A stretch of DNA of 64,000 nucleotides, taken from Mesorhizobium sp. CU3. GTDB lineage: Bacteria > Pseudomonadota > Alphaproteobacteria > Rhizobiales > Rhizobiaceae. The stretch's first letter is position 1, and every line of letters starts with the position of its first letter. Location: the NCBI RefSeq assembly GCF_006442965.1, contig NZ_VFWX01000007.1, forward strand, positions 239,805-303,804. The letters are read 5' to 3'. Positions 32,884-40,161 of the stretch are shown piece by piece. The notes beneath the pieces were generated by a model that did not search any database, was not told where the DNA came from, and was given only the letters and a program-made list of their open reading frames with translations. The translations under genes and the position numbers were made by a program.

Positions 32884-34485
32884 TTACACGCGGGCAATGT
32901 CCTCGAAGCTGAGGTCGAAACGCATCAGGTATTTACGCAGCCTGTCGGCGTCGTTGCCGCTGGTCTTTTTCAGGCGCGATACCGAAAAGAGCCTTCGGCC
33001 TGCGGCGCTGAGCGAACTGCTGTCACGGCAGGCCTCAATCACCGCGGCGAGCTGCGCGCGGTCGAAGGGATCGATCTCTTCGAGGCGGTCCGGTCCAATT
33101 ACATCGAGCAATAGCGCCTCATGGTCGCCACCGGTGTCGCCGCCTCCGCGCCAGAGTGCGCCAAGGCGAGCGATCTCGTCGCGCACGGCTTCCTCGTTGA
33201 TGCGGCCGAGCGGGGCAAGTGTGGCCATACGCGTCACCGAGGCGGAAAGGTCGCGAAAATTTGCTCGCCATTGCGCTTCCGGCGCCATGGCGAATTTGAG
33301 GTAGAGCTCGCGCGCTTCCTTGTTGAAGGTGACGTTTTGCCCCTCGCGCTCGCCGAAACGGCGCAGCTCGAATTCGAGGTTGGGCTCGATGTCTTCCTTA
33401 CGGTCGCGCAGCGCCGGCAGCTGGAAGGTCCACAGATTGAGCCGCGCGAACAGGTCCTCCCTGAACTTGCCCGCCTTCACATCGATCGAAAGGTCGCGAT
33501 TGGTGCCGGCAAGCAGCTGAAAATCGGACGTCACGTCCTGATCGGCCCCGACGGGAAGGAAGCGCTTTTCCTCGATTGCCCTGAGGCACATAGCCTGTTC
33601 GTCGGGACCGAGCTCGCCGATCTCGTCAAGGAACAGCACGCCCCTGTTCGCCGATTTCATCAGGCCGGCGCGTTCGGCCTGCGCGCCGGTGAAGGCGCCC
33701 TTCACATGGCCGAAAAGCGTCGACATCGCCTGGTCGCCGCGCAGCGTGGCGCAATTGACCTCGATGAAGGCGCCCGACAACTGGCGCTGCGCCTTCTTCA
33801 GCTCGTAGAGGCGGCGCGCCAGCTGCGACTTGCCGGCGCCGGTCGGGCCGGTGAGCAGCACCGGCGCACGCGAGCGGATCGCCACCTTCTCGATCTGCTC
33901 GATCATGCGGTTGAAGGCCGTGTTGCGGGTGGCGATGCCGGATTTCAGGAACGAGGTCGCCTCATCGCGCTCGGCGGCGAAGCGCGTGGCGATCGCGTCA
34001 TAACGTGACAGGTCGAGATCGATAATCGAATGGCCGCCCGACACGTCGTCACGCCCGTCCTTGCGCGGCGAAAGCTGCAACAACCGCGCCGGAATGAAAC
34101 GCGCTTCGGTAAGCAGGAACCAGCAGATCTGCGCGACATGGGTGCCGGTCGTGATGTTGACGAGATAGTCCTCTTTCTCGGGATCGAAGGCGTAGGCGCG
34201 GGCGAAGTCGCGCAAGCCGGTATAGACCTCGCTGAAGTCCCAGGGATCTTTCGCGGCAATGACATGCCGCCTGACGTCCGTCGCCGGCGACACTTGCTCG
34301 ATGTCGGCGATGACCTGCCTTGCCAACTGCTCCGAGTGGGTGCCGTGAATGAGTTCCAGCCGGTCGATGAACAGGCCAGGCTGCTGACAGAGCGCAACCG
34401 TTGGCCGCCATTTTTTCCAGCGATCATCGGTGCGACCCGAATCGAGCGTCGTGCCGAGAATTCCGATGGCGACCCGTCTCTTCAT
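32884..34485 (-). CDS. rtcR: RtcR, sigma-54-dependent activator of RNA repair genes
   Basis: 533 residues. The N-terminal RtcR/CARF-type sensor domain (about 1-180: 'RRVAIGILGTTLDSGRTDDRW', 'LVNITTGTHVAQICWFLLTEARFIPARLLQLSP') is thought to sense RNA-damage ligands. The AAA+ domain has Walker A GPTGAGKS, the sigma-54 contact loop GAFTGA, Walker B 'GVLFLDEIGEL' and the sensor Arg region 'FREDLFARLNLW'. The C-terminal helix-turn-helix part includes 'SSLSAAGRRLFSVSRLKKTSGNDADRLRKYL'. It is divergent from the TROVE gene, whose promoter is of sigma-54 type, so it should activate the TROVE-Y RNA-rtcB unit. Confidence 0.95.
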   Translation of the reverse strand: MKRRVAIGILGTTLDSGRTDDRWKKWRPTVALCQQPGLFIDRLELIHGTHSEQLARQVIADIEQVSPATDVRRHVIAAKDPWDFSEVYTGLRDFARAYAFDPEKEDYLVNITTGTHVAQICWFLLTEARFIPARLLQLSPRKDGRDDVSGGHSIIDLDLSRYDAIATRFAAERDEATSFLKSGIATRNTAFNRMIEQIEKVAIRSRAPVLLTGPTGAGKSQLARRLYELKKAQRQLSGAFIEVNCATLRGDQAMSTLFGHVKGAFTGAQAERAGLMKSANRGVLFLDEIGELGPDEQAMCLRAIEEKRFLPVGADQDVTSDFQLLAGTNRDLSIDVKAGKFREDLFARLNLWTFQLPALRDRKEDIEPNLEFELRRFGEREGQNVTFNKEARELYLKFAMAPEAQWRANFRDLSASVTRMATLAPLGRINEEAVRDEIARLGALWRGGGDTGGDHEALLLDVIGPDRLEEIDPFDRAQLAAVIEACRDSSSLSAAGRRLFSVSRLKKTSGNDADRLRKYLMRFDLSFEDIARV

Positions 34486-34505
34486 TTTATCTCATCATAT
34501 AAGCT

Positions 34506-34523
34506 CTGATATTTTTAGATCAG
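34506..34523. promoter_or_regulatory. Possible RtcR upstream activator site
   Basis: Inverted repeat CTGAT (34506-34510) / ATCAG (34519-34523) with an 8-base AT-rich spacer, about 120-140 bp upstream of the sigma-54 promoter, the distance expected for an enhancer of a sigma-54 activator. Short and unproven. Confidence 0.35.
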
Positions 34524-34644
34524 TATACAGACACTTGCCGCTGGAATGCCAGAGGCGAAAGGTTCCGCCGCTATTTTTTCTTTCATATTAAAATCAATAG
34601 GTTACCCAAGATGCACATGCCTCGGATAGGCTCGCGCTCTAAAC

Positions 34645-34660
34645 TGGCACGGGGCTTGTA
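34645..34660 (+). promoter_or_regulatory. Sigma-54 (-24/-12) promoter of the TROVE-Y RNA-rtcB unit
   Basis: TGGCACG (34645-34651), four bases GGGC, then TTGTA (34656-34660). The consensus is TGGCACG-N4-TTGCW, so only one base of the -12 box differs. It lies 34 bp upstream of the TROVE ATG with rtcR divergent behind it, as in characterised rtc operons. Confidence 0.85.
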
Positions 34661-34693
34661 ATGATGCTGATGTCAACAAGAAGGATCAGGGCA

Positions 34694-36253
34694 ATGGCAA
34701 ACAAATCCGTGTTTGCGACGAGTGCAGGAAAGCTGCTCCCGCCGGCTGACGCCAGGAACCATGAGGGCGCGCAGGCCTATCGCCTGTCGCCTCATCAGGC
34801 CTTGGCTCAGCTGGCGACGACGGGAACGTTCAACGCCACTTTCTACGCCGAGCCGAGCGAGCAGCTCGACGAGGTGCTGAAGCTTGCCTGGCAGGTCGAG
34901 CCGGCCTTTTTGGCGAAGACCGCGGTCCATGCTTTCGAGCAGGGTTACATGAAGGACATGCCGGCGCTTCTGCTGGTCGCGCTGTCCTTGATGCAAGGTG
35001 ACGAGTTCAACCGCGCCTTCGCCCGGATCGTGCGCAACGGCAAGATGCTGCGCAACTTCGTGCAGGTGATGCGCTCCGGCGCCACCGGCCGCAAGTCGCT
35101 CGGCACGCGGCCGAAGCGCCTGGTGCAGAACTGGCTCGAGCAGGCGTCGGATTTCGAGATCATGCGCGCCGCGGTCGGCAACGACCCGTCGCTGGCCGAT
35201 GTCGTAAAGATGGTTCACCCGAAGCCCAAGTCGGCCTCGCGTGAGGCGCTCTACGGCTATCTGATCGGCAAGCCGCATGACGTCGCCGCGCTGCCGGACG
35301 TGGTAAAGGCCTTCGAGGCCTTCAAGCACGATCCGTCGCTGCCGGTGCCGGAAGTGCCGTTCCAGATGCTGACCTCGATGCCGCTGTCGCGCGAGCATTG
35401 GGTGCAGATCGCCGGGACGGCCGGCTGGCAGATGCTGCGGCAGAACCTCAACAGCTTCGTGCGCAACGGCGTGTTCGAGGTGGAGGGTTTTGCCGAGAAG
35501 CTCGCGGCGCGCCTTAGCAACCCGGACGAGGTCCGGCGCGCAAGGGTGTTCCCGTACCAGCTGATGGTGGCCTTCACCATGGCGGAGGCGGGCGTGCCCG
35601 CAGTGGTCAAGGATGCGCTGCAGGATGCGATGGAAGTCGCGCTCGGCAACGTTCCGCAGGTCGAAGGCAATGTGGTCGTCTGCCCCGACGTTTCGGGTTC
35701 GATGGCCTCGCCGGCGACCGGCTTTCGCAAGGGCGCGACCTCGGCCGTGCGCTGCATCGACGTGGCTGCCTTGGTGGCTGCCGCGCTGCTGCGCCGCAAC
35801 CCGACGGCGAGGGTGCTGCCGTTCGAGAACGATGTGGTGGATGTCCACCTCAACGCTCGCGACACGGTCATGACCAACGCGGCGAAGCTCGCGGCGATCG
35901 GCGGCGGCGGAACCAACTGCTCGGCGCCGTTGGCGCGGCTGGAGCGTGAAAAGGCGAAGGTCGACCTGGTCGTGTTCGTTTCGGACAACCAGTCCTGGGT
36001 GGACGCGACGCAGCACGCGCATCAGGGGACGGCGACGATGCAGGAATGGCAGAAGCTGAAGGTGCGTAACCCGAAAGCCAAGCTGGTCTGCATCGACATC
36101 CAGCCCTACGCTACGACGCAGGCCAAGCCGCAGGCCGACATCTTGAATGTCGGCGGCTTCTCCGACCGGGTCTTCGACGTGGTCGGCACGATGCTCGCCT
36201 CTGGCGGCGACCCGGACCATTGGGTGCGCACGATCGAGGCGGTGGAACTTTGA
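34694..36253 (+). CDS. rsr: TROVE-domain Ro60 orthologue (Rsr)
   Basis: 519 residues. The TROVE/HEAT-repeat ring makes up about residues 15-320: 'NATFYAEPSEQLDEVLKLAWQVEPAFLAKTAVHAFEQGYMKDMPALLLVALSL', 'VRNGKMLRNFVQVMRSGATGRKSLGTRPKRLVQNWL'. A vWA-like domain follows with MIDAS DVSGS (332-336), 'GGGGTNCSAPL' and 'VVFVSDNQSW'. Ro proteins bind misfolded RNA ends in the ring cavity and Y RNAs on the outer surface, and tether RNA to exonucleases such as PNPase. ATG 34694 has AGGATCAGGG upstream; the frame extends 11 codons further but lacks a better site. It is followed directly by six Y-RNA-like genes. Confidence 0.93.
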   Translation: MANKSVFATSAGKLLPPADARNHEGAQAYRLSPHQALAQLATTGTFNATFYAEPSEQLDEVLKLAWQVEPAFLAKTAVHAFEQGYMKDMPALLLVALSLMQGDEFNRAFARIVRNGKMLRNFVQVMRSGATGRKSLGTRPKRLVQNWLEQASDFEIMRAAVGNDPSLADVVKMVHPKPKSASREALYGYLIGKPHDVAALPDVVKAFEAFKHDPSLPVPEVPFQMLTSMPLSREHWVQIAGTAGWQMLRQNLNSFVRNGVFEVEGFAEKLAARLSNPDEVRRARVFPYQLMVAFTMAEAGVPAVVKDALQDAMEVALGNVPQVEGNVVVCPDVSGSMASPATGFRKGATSAVRCIDVAALVAAALLRRNPTARVLPFENDVVDVHLNARDTVMTNAAKLAAIGGGGTNCSAPLARLEREKAKVDLVVFVSDNQSWVDATQHAHQGTATMQEWQKLKVRNPKAKLVCIDIQPYATTQAKPQADILNVGGFSDRVFDVVGTMLASGGDPDHWVRTIEAVEL

Positions 36254-36262
36254 GAAATGGTA

Positions 36263-36281
36263 CCGGCGGCGCGTCCGCCGG
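36263..36281 (+). terminator. GC hairpin between the TROVE gene and the Y-RNA array
   Basis: CCGGCGG (36263-36269), loop CGCGT, CCGCCGG (36275-36281), 10 bases after the TROVE stop, without a U-tract. More likely an mRNA-end stabiliser or processing signal than a full terminator, since the downstream RNAs have no evident promoter of their own. Confidence 0.5.
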
Positions 36282-36293
36282 CACCGCAAGCAC

Positions 36294-36450
36294 AGGACAT
36301 GACGAATGCCGATGGAACTACAGGCTGTTACCCTCCGTGTCGCGGGTTCGAATCCCGTCGGGTCCGCCATTATGGACCCGTAGCTCAGCGGTTAGAGCAG
36401 GGTCCTGCCGCAAGGCAGGGAGATGTTTCATCACCCTTGTCGTCATGCCT
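36294..36450 (+). ncRNA. Y-RNA-like RNA 1 (YrlA type) with intact permuted tRNA module
   Basis: Terminal stem: AGG(A)CATGACGA at the 5' end pairs with TCGTCATGCCT at the 3' end. The Ro-type 5' motif GACGAATGC...GGAACTACA and the 3' motif CTTGTCGTC match the other five units. Inside is a permuted tRNA. T-arm GCGGG-TTCGAAT-CCCGT (36342-36358); 3' acceptor CGGGTCC + G + CCA (36359-36369); linker TTAT; 5' acceptor GGACCCG (36374-36380), all seven pairs formed; TA; D-arm GCTC-AGCGGTTA-GAGC (36383-36398). No anticodon arm. The encoded CCA is joined to the 5' acceptor, so it cannot be charged. Confidence 0.85.
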
Positions 36451-36505
36451 GACGACATTTCGCGGCCGCGGCCGCAGATGGATAAGGAGAATAGAGGTCG
36501 AAGAC

Positions 36506-36635
36506 GTGACGAATGCCTGTGGAACTACATCCTAACTTTCGGGTCGCGGGTTCGAATCCCGCCGGAGCTGCCAATCGGCTCCGTAGTTCAGTCGGTTAGA
36601 ACGGAAAGGCAGTTTCACAACAGACTTTGTCGTCA
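36506..36635 (+). ncRNA. Y-RNA-like RNA 2 with intact permuted tRNA module
   Basis: Terminal stem GTGACGA (36506-36512) with TCGTCAC; motif GACGAATGC...GGAACTACA at 5' and TTTGTCGTC at 3'. tRNA module: T-arm GCGGG-TTCGAAT-CCCGC (36546-36562, perfect), 3' acceptor CGGAGCT + G + CCA (36563-36573), 3-base linker, 5' acceptor GGCTCCG (36577-36583, six Watson-Crick pairs and one G-U), TA, D-arm GTTC-AGTCGGTTA-GAAC. The D-arm is like that of tRNA-Asp. A further AGGT/ACCT pairing may extend the stem outward with a bulge, so the true ends may be wider. Confidence 0.85.
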
Positions 36636-36651
36636 CACCTGGCAAAAATTT

Positions 36652-36782
36652 GCCGCGGCGAATGCCCGATGGAACTACAGCTCCAAAGACGGGATGCTCC
36701 GTGAGGTTCGACTCCTCACCTTGCTGGCGCTCTCTGGCACGAGCGGGACTCCCAGGTTTCATCTTATTTTTGTCGCCGCGGC
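36652..36782 (+). ncRNA. Y-RNA-like RNA 3, acceptor stem lost
   Basis: Strongest terminal stem of the array: GCCGCGGCGA (36652-36661) with TCGCCGCGGC (36773-36782), ten pairs. 5' motif GGCGAATGC...GGAACTACA; 3' motif TTTTTGTCGCC. T-arm TGAGG-TTCGACT-CCTCA (36702-36718) and D-like arm GCTC-TCTGGCAC-GAGC (36729-36744) are separated by only 10 bases, so no seven-pair acceptor stem can form. A Ro-binding part seems preserved while the tRNA mimicry is reduced to the two arms. Confidence 0.78.
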
Positions 36783-36794
36783 ACGACGAATGAA

Positions 36795-36922
36795 TGGCGA
36801 ATGCAGGCAGGACTACAGGTAGCGCGCCCGTCGGAAGACGGGAGGTCGAGTGTTCAAATCACTCTCTCGCTCACTGAGCGAGGTGGCGCAGTCAAGCGTT
36901 GTCTTGCCGATCCTTGTCGCCA
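36795..36922 (+). ncRNA. Y-RNA-like RNA 4 with acceptor stem but degenerate CCA
   Basis: Terminal stem TGGCGA/TCGCCA; 5' motif GGCGAATGC...GGACTACA; 3' motif CCTTGTCGCC. A separate hairpin CCCGTC-GGAA-GACGGG lies at 36827-36842. T-arm GAGTG-TTCAAAT-CACTC (36848-36864, perfect), 3' acceptor TCTCGCT with 5' acceptor AGCGAGG (36877-36883; six pairs and one wobble). The CCA position reads CACT. The D-arm is weak (GCGC...AGCGT, three pairs plus a wobble). Confidence 0.78.
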
Positions 36923-36934
36923 GCCGATTGAACA

Positions 36935-37028
36935 GGGCGAATGCCTGCGGGAATACATTGGTATCTGGTGGTTCGAATCCGCCCGTCGATCACAGGATCG
37001 ATCGGTTTCTCGCATCGATTTGGCGCCC
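36935..37028 (+). ncRNA. Y-RNA-like RNA 5, shortened and degenerate
   Basis: Terminal stem GGGCG/CGCCC; 5' motif GGCGAATGC...GGAATACA (one change from the others). The 3' motif is altered to TTTGGCGCC instead of TTGTCGCC. T-arm GGTGG-TTCGAAT-CCGCC (36967-36983), acceptor-like stem CGTCGAT with ATCGATCG (about six pairs), CCA position CACA, no clear D-arm. At 94 nt it is the shortest of the array; it may be decaying. Confidence 0.65.
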
Positions 37029-37054
37029 GCCAGGATTGGCATGCAGACAGGAAA

Positions 37055-37188
37055 TGGCGAATGCAGGCAAGACTACATGGATAGAGCATCCGCAATGAGA
37101 GTTGCGGAAGGTCGGATGTTCGAGCCATCCCGTCCATCTTCTAGATGGAAAGTAGCTCAGTAAATTGTCCTGCCATCCCTTGTCGCCA
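37055..37188 (+). ncRNA. Y-RNA-like RNA 6, acceptor replaced by a triloop hairpin
   Basis: Terminal stem TGGCGA/TCGCCA; 5' motif GGCGAATGC...AGACTACA; 3' motif CCCTTGTCGCC. A separate hairpin CCGCAA...TTGCGG lies upstream of the T-arm. T-arm GGATG-TTCGAGC-CATCC (37114-37130). Where the acceptor should be there is TCCATCT-TCT-AGATGGA, a seven-pair stem closed by three bases, followed by GTAGCTCAG, the conserved 5' part of a D-arm without its partner. The RNA ends 31 bp before the rtcB ATG. Confidence 0.75.
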
Positions 37189-37219
37189 GACGTGATCTAA
37201 AGTTTTGAAAGTGAAAGAC

Positions 37220-38629
37220 ATGACCGAGATTGTAAGTGGACAGGATTTGATCGACGCCGGAATGCAGCAGGGCAAGTGGTTTGCCAGGGCGCTCGCGGCG
37301 GCCAATGCCGTTCTGGAGAAGGGCGGCTCGCATGTGGATGCGATCGAGACCGCGCGCAGCTTCGCGCCACCCCCGGCGATGCCGCTCAAGGCGGGCGGCT
37401 CGCTGCCGCTGCACCTCAACATCCTGGCCGAGAACGAGCATGAGGCGGCCAACGTCGAGGCTGTCACGAAGAGCATGGTCGAGCTGATGCGCACGCCGGT
37501 GATCCGCGCCGGCGCCATCATGCCCGATGCGTGCCCGGCGGGTTCGCTCGGAACCATTCCGGTCGGCGGTGTCGCCGTGTCCGAAGGCATCCATCCCGGC
37601 ATGCATTCGGCTGATATCTGCTGCTCGATGGCGATCTCGGTGTTTCCCGGTGTGGCGCCTGCGGTACTGCTTGACGCTGTGCACGCCGTCACCCATTTCG
37701 GGCCCGGCGGGCGCCAGCGCGGCCAGCAGTTTCGGCCGTCGGATGCGCTGTTCCAGCGCTTCGAGGCGAACGGGCTGCTGCGCGACCTGAAGAGCGCGGC
37801 GATCGAGCATTTCGGCACGCAGGGCGACGGCAACCATTTTGCTTATGTCGGCACGCTGAAGTCGAGCGGCGAGACGGCGCTGGTGACCCATCACGGCTCG
37901 CGCGCGCCAGGCGCCCGCCTCTACGCTAAGGGCATGAGGATCGCCGAAGGCGTTCGCAAGGCGCTGTCGCCGGAGACGTTGCCGCAGAATGCCTGGATTC
38001 CGGCCGATACGCGGGAAGGCGAAGAGTATTGGGAGGCCTTGCAGGTGATCCGCGAATGGACCAAGGGCAACCATATGCTCATCCATGATCTCGCGGCCGA
38101 AAAGCTGTCGGCGAAGGTCTCGGACCGGTTCTGGAACGAGCACAACTTCGTCTTCCGCCGCTCGGACGGGCTGTTCTATCACGGCAAGGGCGCCACGCCG
38201 GCCTTCGACGACTGGGCCGACGATGCGACCGATCTGACGCTGATCCCGCTCAACATGGCGGAGCCGGTGCTGATCGTGCGCGGCAAGAATGCCGAGCACG
38301 GGCTTGGCTTCTCGCCGCATGGCGCCGGGCGCAACTTCTCGCGCACCCAGCACCGGCGCATGCAGGCCGGGCGCAGCGACGCCGAGATCTTCGCCGAGGA
38401 AACCCGGGGCATCGACGCCCGATTCTTCAGCGGGGTGACCGACATTTCGGAGCTGCCCAGCGCCTACAAGAACGCGGCCTCCATGCGCCGTCAGATCGAG
38501 CATTTCGGCCTGGCGGAAATCGTCGACGAGGTGCTGCCTTATGGCTGCATCATGGCCGGCGACTGGGAAGCCAACGCGCCGTGGCGCAAGAAGAAGGAGC
38601 GGCGCGAGGAGGGAACCCAGCCCCAGTAG
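37220..38629 (+). CDS. rtcB: RNA-splicing ligase RtcB family protein
   Basis: 469 residues. RtcB joins 2',3'-cyclic phosphate (or 3'-phosphate) and 5'-OH RNA ends using GTP and Mn2+. Conserved motifs: 'MPDACPAGSLGTIPVGG', 'HPGMHSADICCSMAIS' (D-x-C metal site), 'GTQGDGNHFAYVG' (canonical G-G-G-NHF), 'THHGSRAPGARLYAKG', 'MLIHDLAAEKLSAKV' and the guanylylation-site region 'GLGFSPHGAGRNFSR' (His of SPHGAGR). The ATG at 37220 is chosen; TTG/GTG codons five and three codons upstream are alternatives. It follows the Y-RNA array and shares its sigma-54 promoter by position. No rtcA gene follows. Confidence 0.93.
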   Translation: MTEIVSGQDLIDAGMQQGKWFARALAAANAVLEKGGSHVDAIETARSFAPPPAMPLKAGGSLPLHLNILAENEHEAANVEAVTKSMVELMRTPVIRAGAIMPDACPAGSLGTIPVGGVAVSEGIHPGMHSADICCSMAISVFPGVAPAVLLDAVHAVTHFGPGGRQRGQQFRPSDALFQRFEANGLLRDLKSAAIEHFGTQGDGNHFAYVGTLKSSGETALVTHHGSRAPGARLYAKGMRIAEGVRKALSPETLPQNAWIPADTREGEEYWEALQVIREWTKGNHMLIHDLAAEKLSAKVSDRFWNEHNFVFRRSDGLFYHGKGATPAFDDWADDATDLTLIPLNMAEPVLIVRGKNAEHGLGFSPHGAGRNFSRTQHRRMQAGRSDAEIFAEETRGIDARFFSGVTDISELPSAYKNAASMRRQIEHFGLAEIVDEVLPYGCIMAGDWEANAPWRKKKERREEGTQPQ

Positions 38630-38681
38630 CAACGGTCAACAAGGGTGCGGGCAGGGATGCCCGCATCCATTTCTGTGTTCC

Positions 38682-40088
38682 TCACATCACCCGCAGATAA
38701 CTTGTCATGCCGGTCTTCTGGTGCTCGATGATGTGACAGTGCAGCAGCCAGTCGCCGGGATTGTCGGCGACGAAGCCGAGCTGCACTTTTTCGTCGGGCT
38801 GAATGAGATAGGTGTCGGAGATCAGCGGCGAGACCGCGCGCTTCGATGATGACAGCAGCTTGAAACTCATGCCGTGCAGATGGATCGGGTGCGAGTGCGG
38901 CGTTAGGTTTTCCATGTCGATGATGTAGCTTTGGCCGAGCTTCAGCTCTGCCAGCGGCGCGGTCGGGTCCGGCGTGTCGCCCGGCCATGGCACCTTGTTG
39001 ATGGCCCAGAAACTGTAGCCCAGCGAGCCGCAGATGCCGTCGGCCGGAACGTTTTCGGCCGTGGCGCTGAGCGCCAGCGCGATATGCCTCGCATCGGCCA
39101 GGTCTGCCTCCGCCACGGGATTGGGCGGCAGCGGCGCGAGGTCGCGCAGATCGCGCTTGAGCGAGGTCCCGACTGAACGCAGCGTGGCCAGGATTTTCGG
39201 CTTGGTGCCGCGCACGTCGCGCAGGCTGACAATGGCACCTTCCTGGTCAGGCATGCGGATGGCGAGATCGAGCCGCTGTCCAGGCCCGAGCAGAAGCGCG
39301 TCGGGCGCAAAGCGCTGCGGCACCGGATTGCCGTCGAGCGCGATGACTGCAACCTCGGCGCCGTCGACGCTGAAGGCGTAGATGCGGGTGACGTCGGTGA
39401 TGGCGGTTCTCAGCCGCACCAGACCGCCAGCCGGCGCATCGAATTGCGGCTGATCGAGCCAGTTAGCGGTGCGCACGGTGCCGAAGGTGCCAGTCTTGGC
39501 CGCGTCGCGCGGCCGGAATTGCTGGATGAACTGGCCGTCGTCGCCGAGCCGCCAGTCGCGCAGGTTGAGCACGACTTCGGCGTCGAAGGCCGGGTCGTGC
39601 GGGTTCTCGACCACGATCACGCCGGTCAGGCCATGGCCCATCTGCTCCAGCGTGTTGCAATGCGGATGGTACCAGAAGGTGCCGGCATCGGGTGGGGTGA
39701 AGGCATAGTCGAAATGATCGCCCTGGTAGACATAGGGCTGCACCAGGAACGGCACGCCGTCCATCCTGTTCGGCACGCGGATCCCGTGCCAGTGGATGGT
39801 CGTCGGATCGTCGATGCCGTTGATCAAGCGCGCGGCGAACGCCTCGCCCTTCTTCATGCGGATCACTGGCGGTGGGCCGGATTTGCCATAGGTCAGCACA
39901 TTCTTCGTCGGCGCGCCGTCCATCAGCTGGGCCTGAATGCTGGCGGTTTGCAGCAGCAACGGGTCGGGGCTCGCGGCCGCAAAGCCGGCCAACCTGCCGA
40001 CGGTTGCAGCACCTAAGCCGGCAAGGCCGGCGGCGGTAGCGGTTTTGAGAAGGGCGCGGCGGGTGAGCATGGTTCCGGGTTCGGGCAT
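38682..40088 (-). CDS. Tat-exported multicopper oxidase
   Basis: 468 residues. The twin-arginine signal (MLTRRALLKTATAAGLAGLGA) indicates folded export to the periplasm. Three cupredoxin domains with the four copper-ligand clusters: 'IHWHGIRVPNRMDG', 'FWYHPHCNTLEQMGHGL', 'HSHPIHLHGMSFKLL' and 'HCHIIEHQKTGM'. The last cluster has the type-1 Cys, His and axial Met. Related to CueO/CopA-type oxidases: copper tolerance or oxidation of phenolics or metals. ATG at 40088 has AGGA 9 bases upstream; a second ATG six codons on is also usable. It lies 52 bp from the convergent rtcB stop. Confidence 0.9.
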   Translation of the reverse strand: MPEPGTMLTRRALLKTATAAGLAGLGAATVGRLAGFAAASPDPLLLQTASIQAQLMDGAPTKNVLTYGKSGPPPVIRMKKGEAFAARLINGIDDPTTIHWHGIRVPNRMDGVPFLVQPYVYQGDHFDYAFTPPDAGTFWYHPHCNTLEQMGHGLTGVIVVENPHDPAFDAEVVLNLRDWRLGDDGQFIQQFRPRDAAKTGTFGTVRTANWLDQPQFDAPAGGLVRLRTAITDVTRIYAFSVDGAEVAVIALDGNPVPQRFAPDALLLGPGQRLDLAIRMPDQEGAIVSLRDVRGTKPKILATLRSVGTSLKRDLRDLAPLPPNPVAEADLADARHIALALSATAENVPADGICGSLGYSFWAINKVPWPGDTPDPTAPLAELKLGQSYIIDMENLTPHSHPIHLHGMSFKLLSSSKRAVSPLISDTYLIQPDEKVQLGFVADNPGDWLLHCHIIEHQKTGMTSYLRVM

Positions 40089-40161
40089 CGACGTGTTCCT
40101 GAATTATCTCAGGATAAAGCTCAAGCCCTCAAGCGCGATCACCGATCAGCACGATGGCGCC

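Noticed and set aside
34673..36370. 565-residue ORF antisense to the TROVE gene
   Set aside because: Shadow of a well-supported gene; composition rich in His and Arg from reverse codons.
36300..37190. Ordinary or pseudo tRNA genes in the TROVE-rtcB gap
   Set aside because: T-arms and D-arms are clear, but their order is reversed (T-arm first) and no anticodon arm lies between them. The units share Ro-type ends instead, so they are Y-RNA-like RNAs, not tRNAs.
36290..37190. CRISPR array
   Set aside because: Units are 94-157 nt with only short conserved ends and structured, related interiors. There are no 24-40 bp direct repeats with unique spacers and no cas genes.
38630..38700. rtcA after rtcB
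   Set aside because: Searched for an RNA 3'-phosphate cyclase downstream; the next gene is a convergent multicopper oxidase and nothing cyclase-like occurs in the window.
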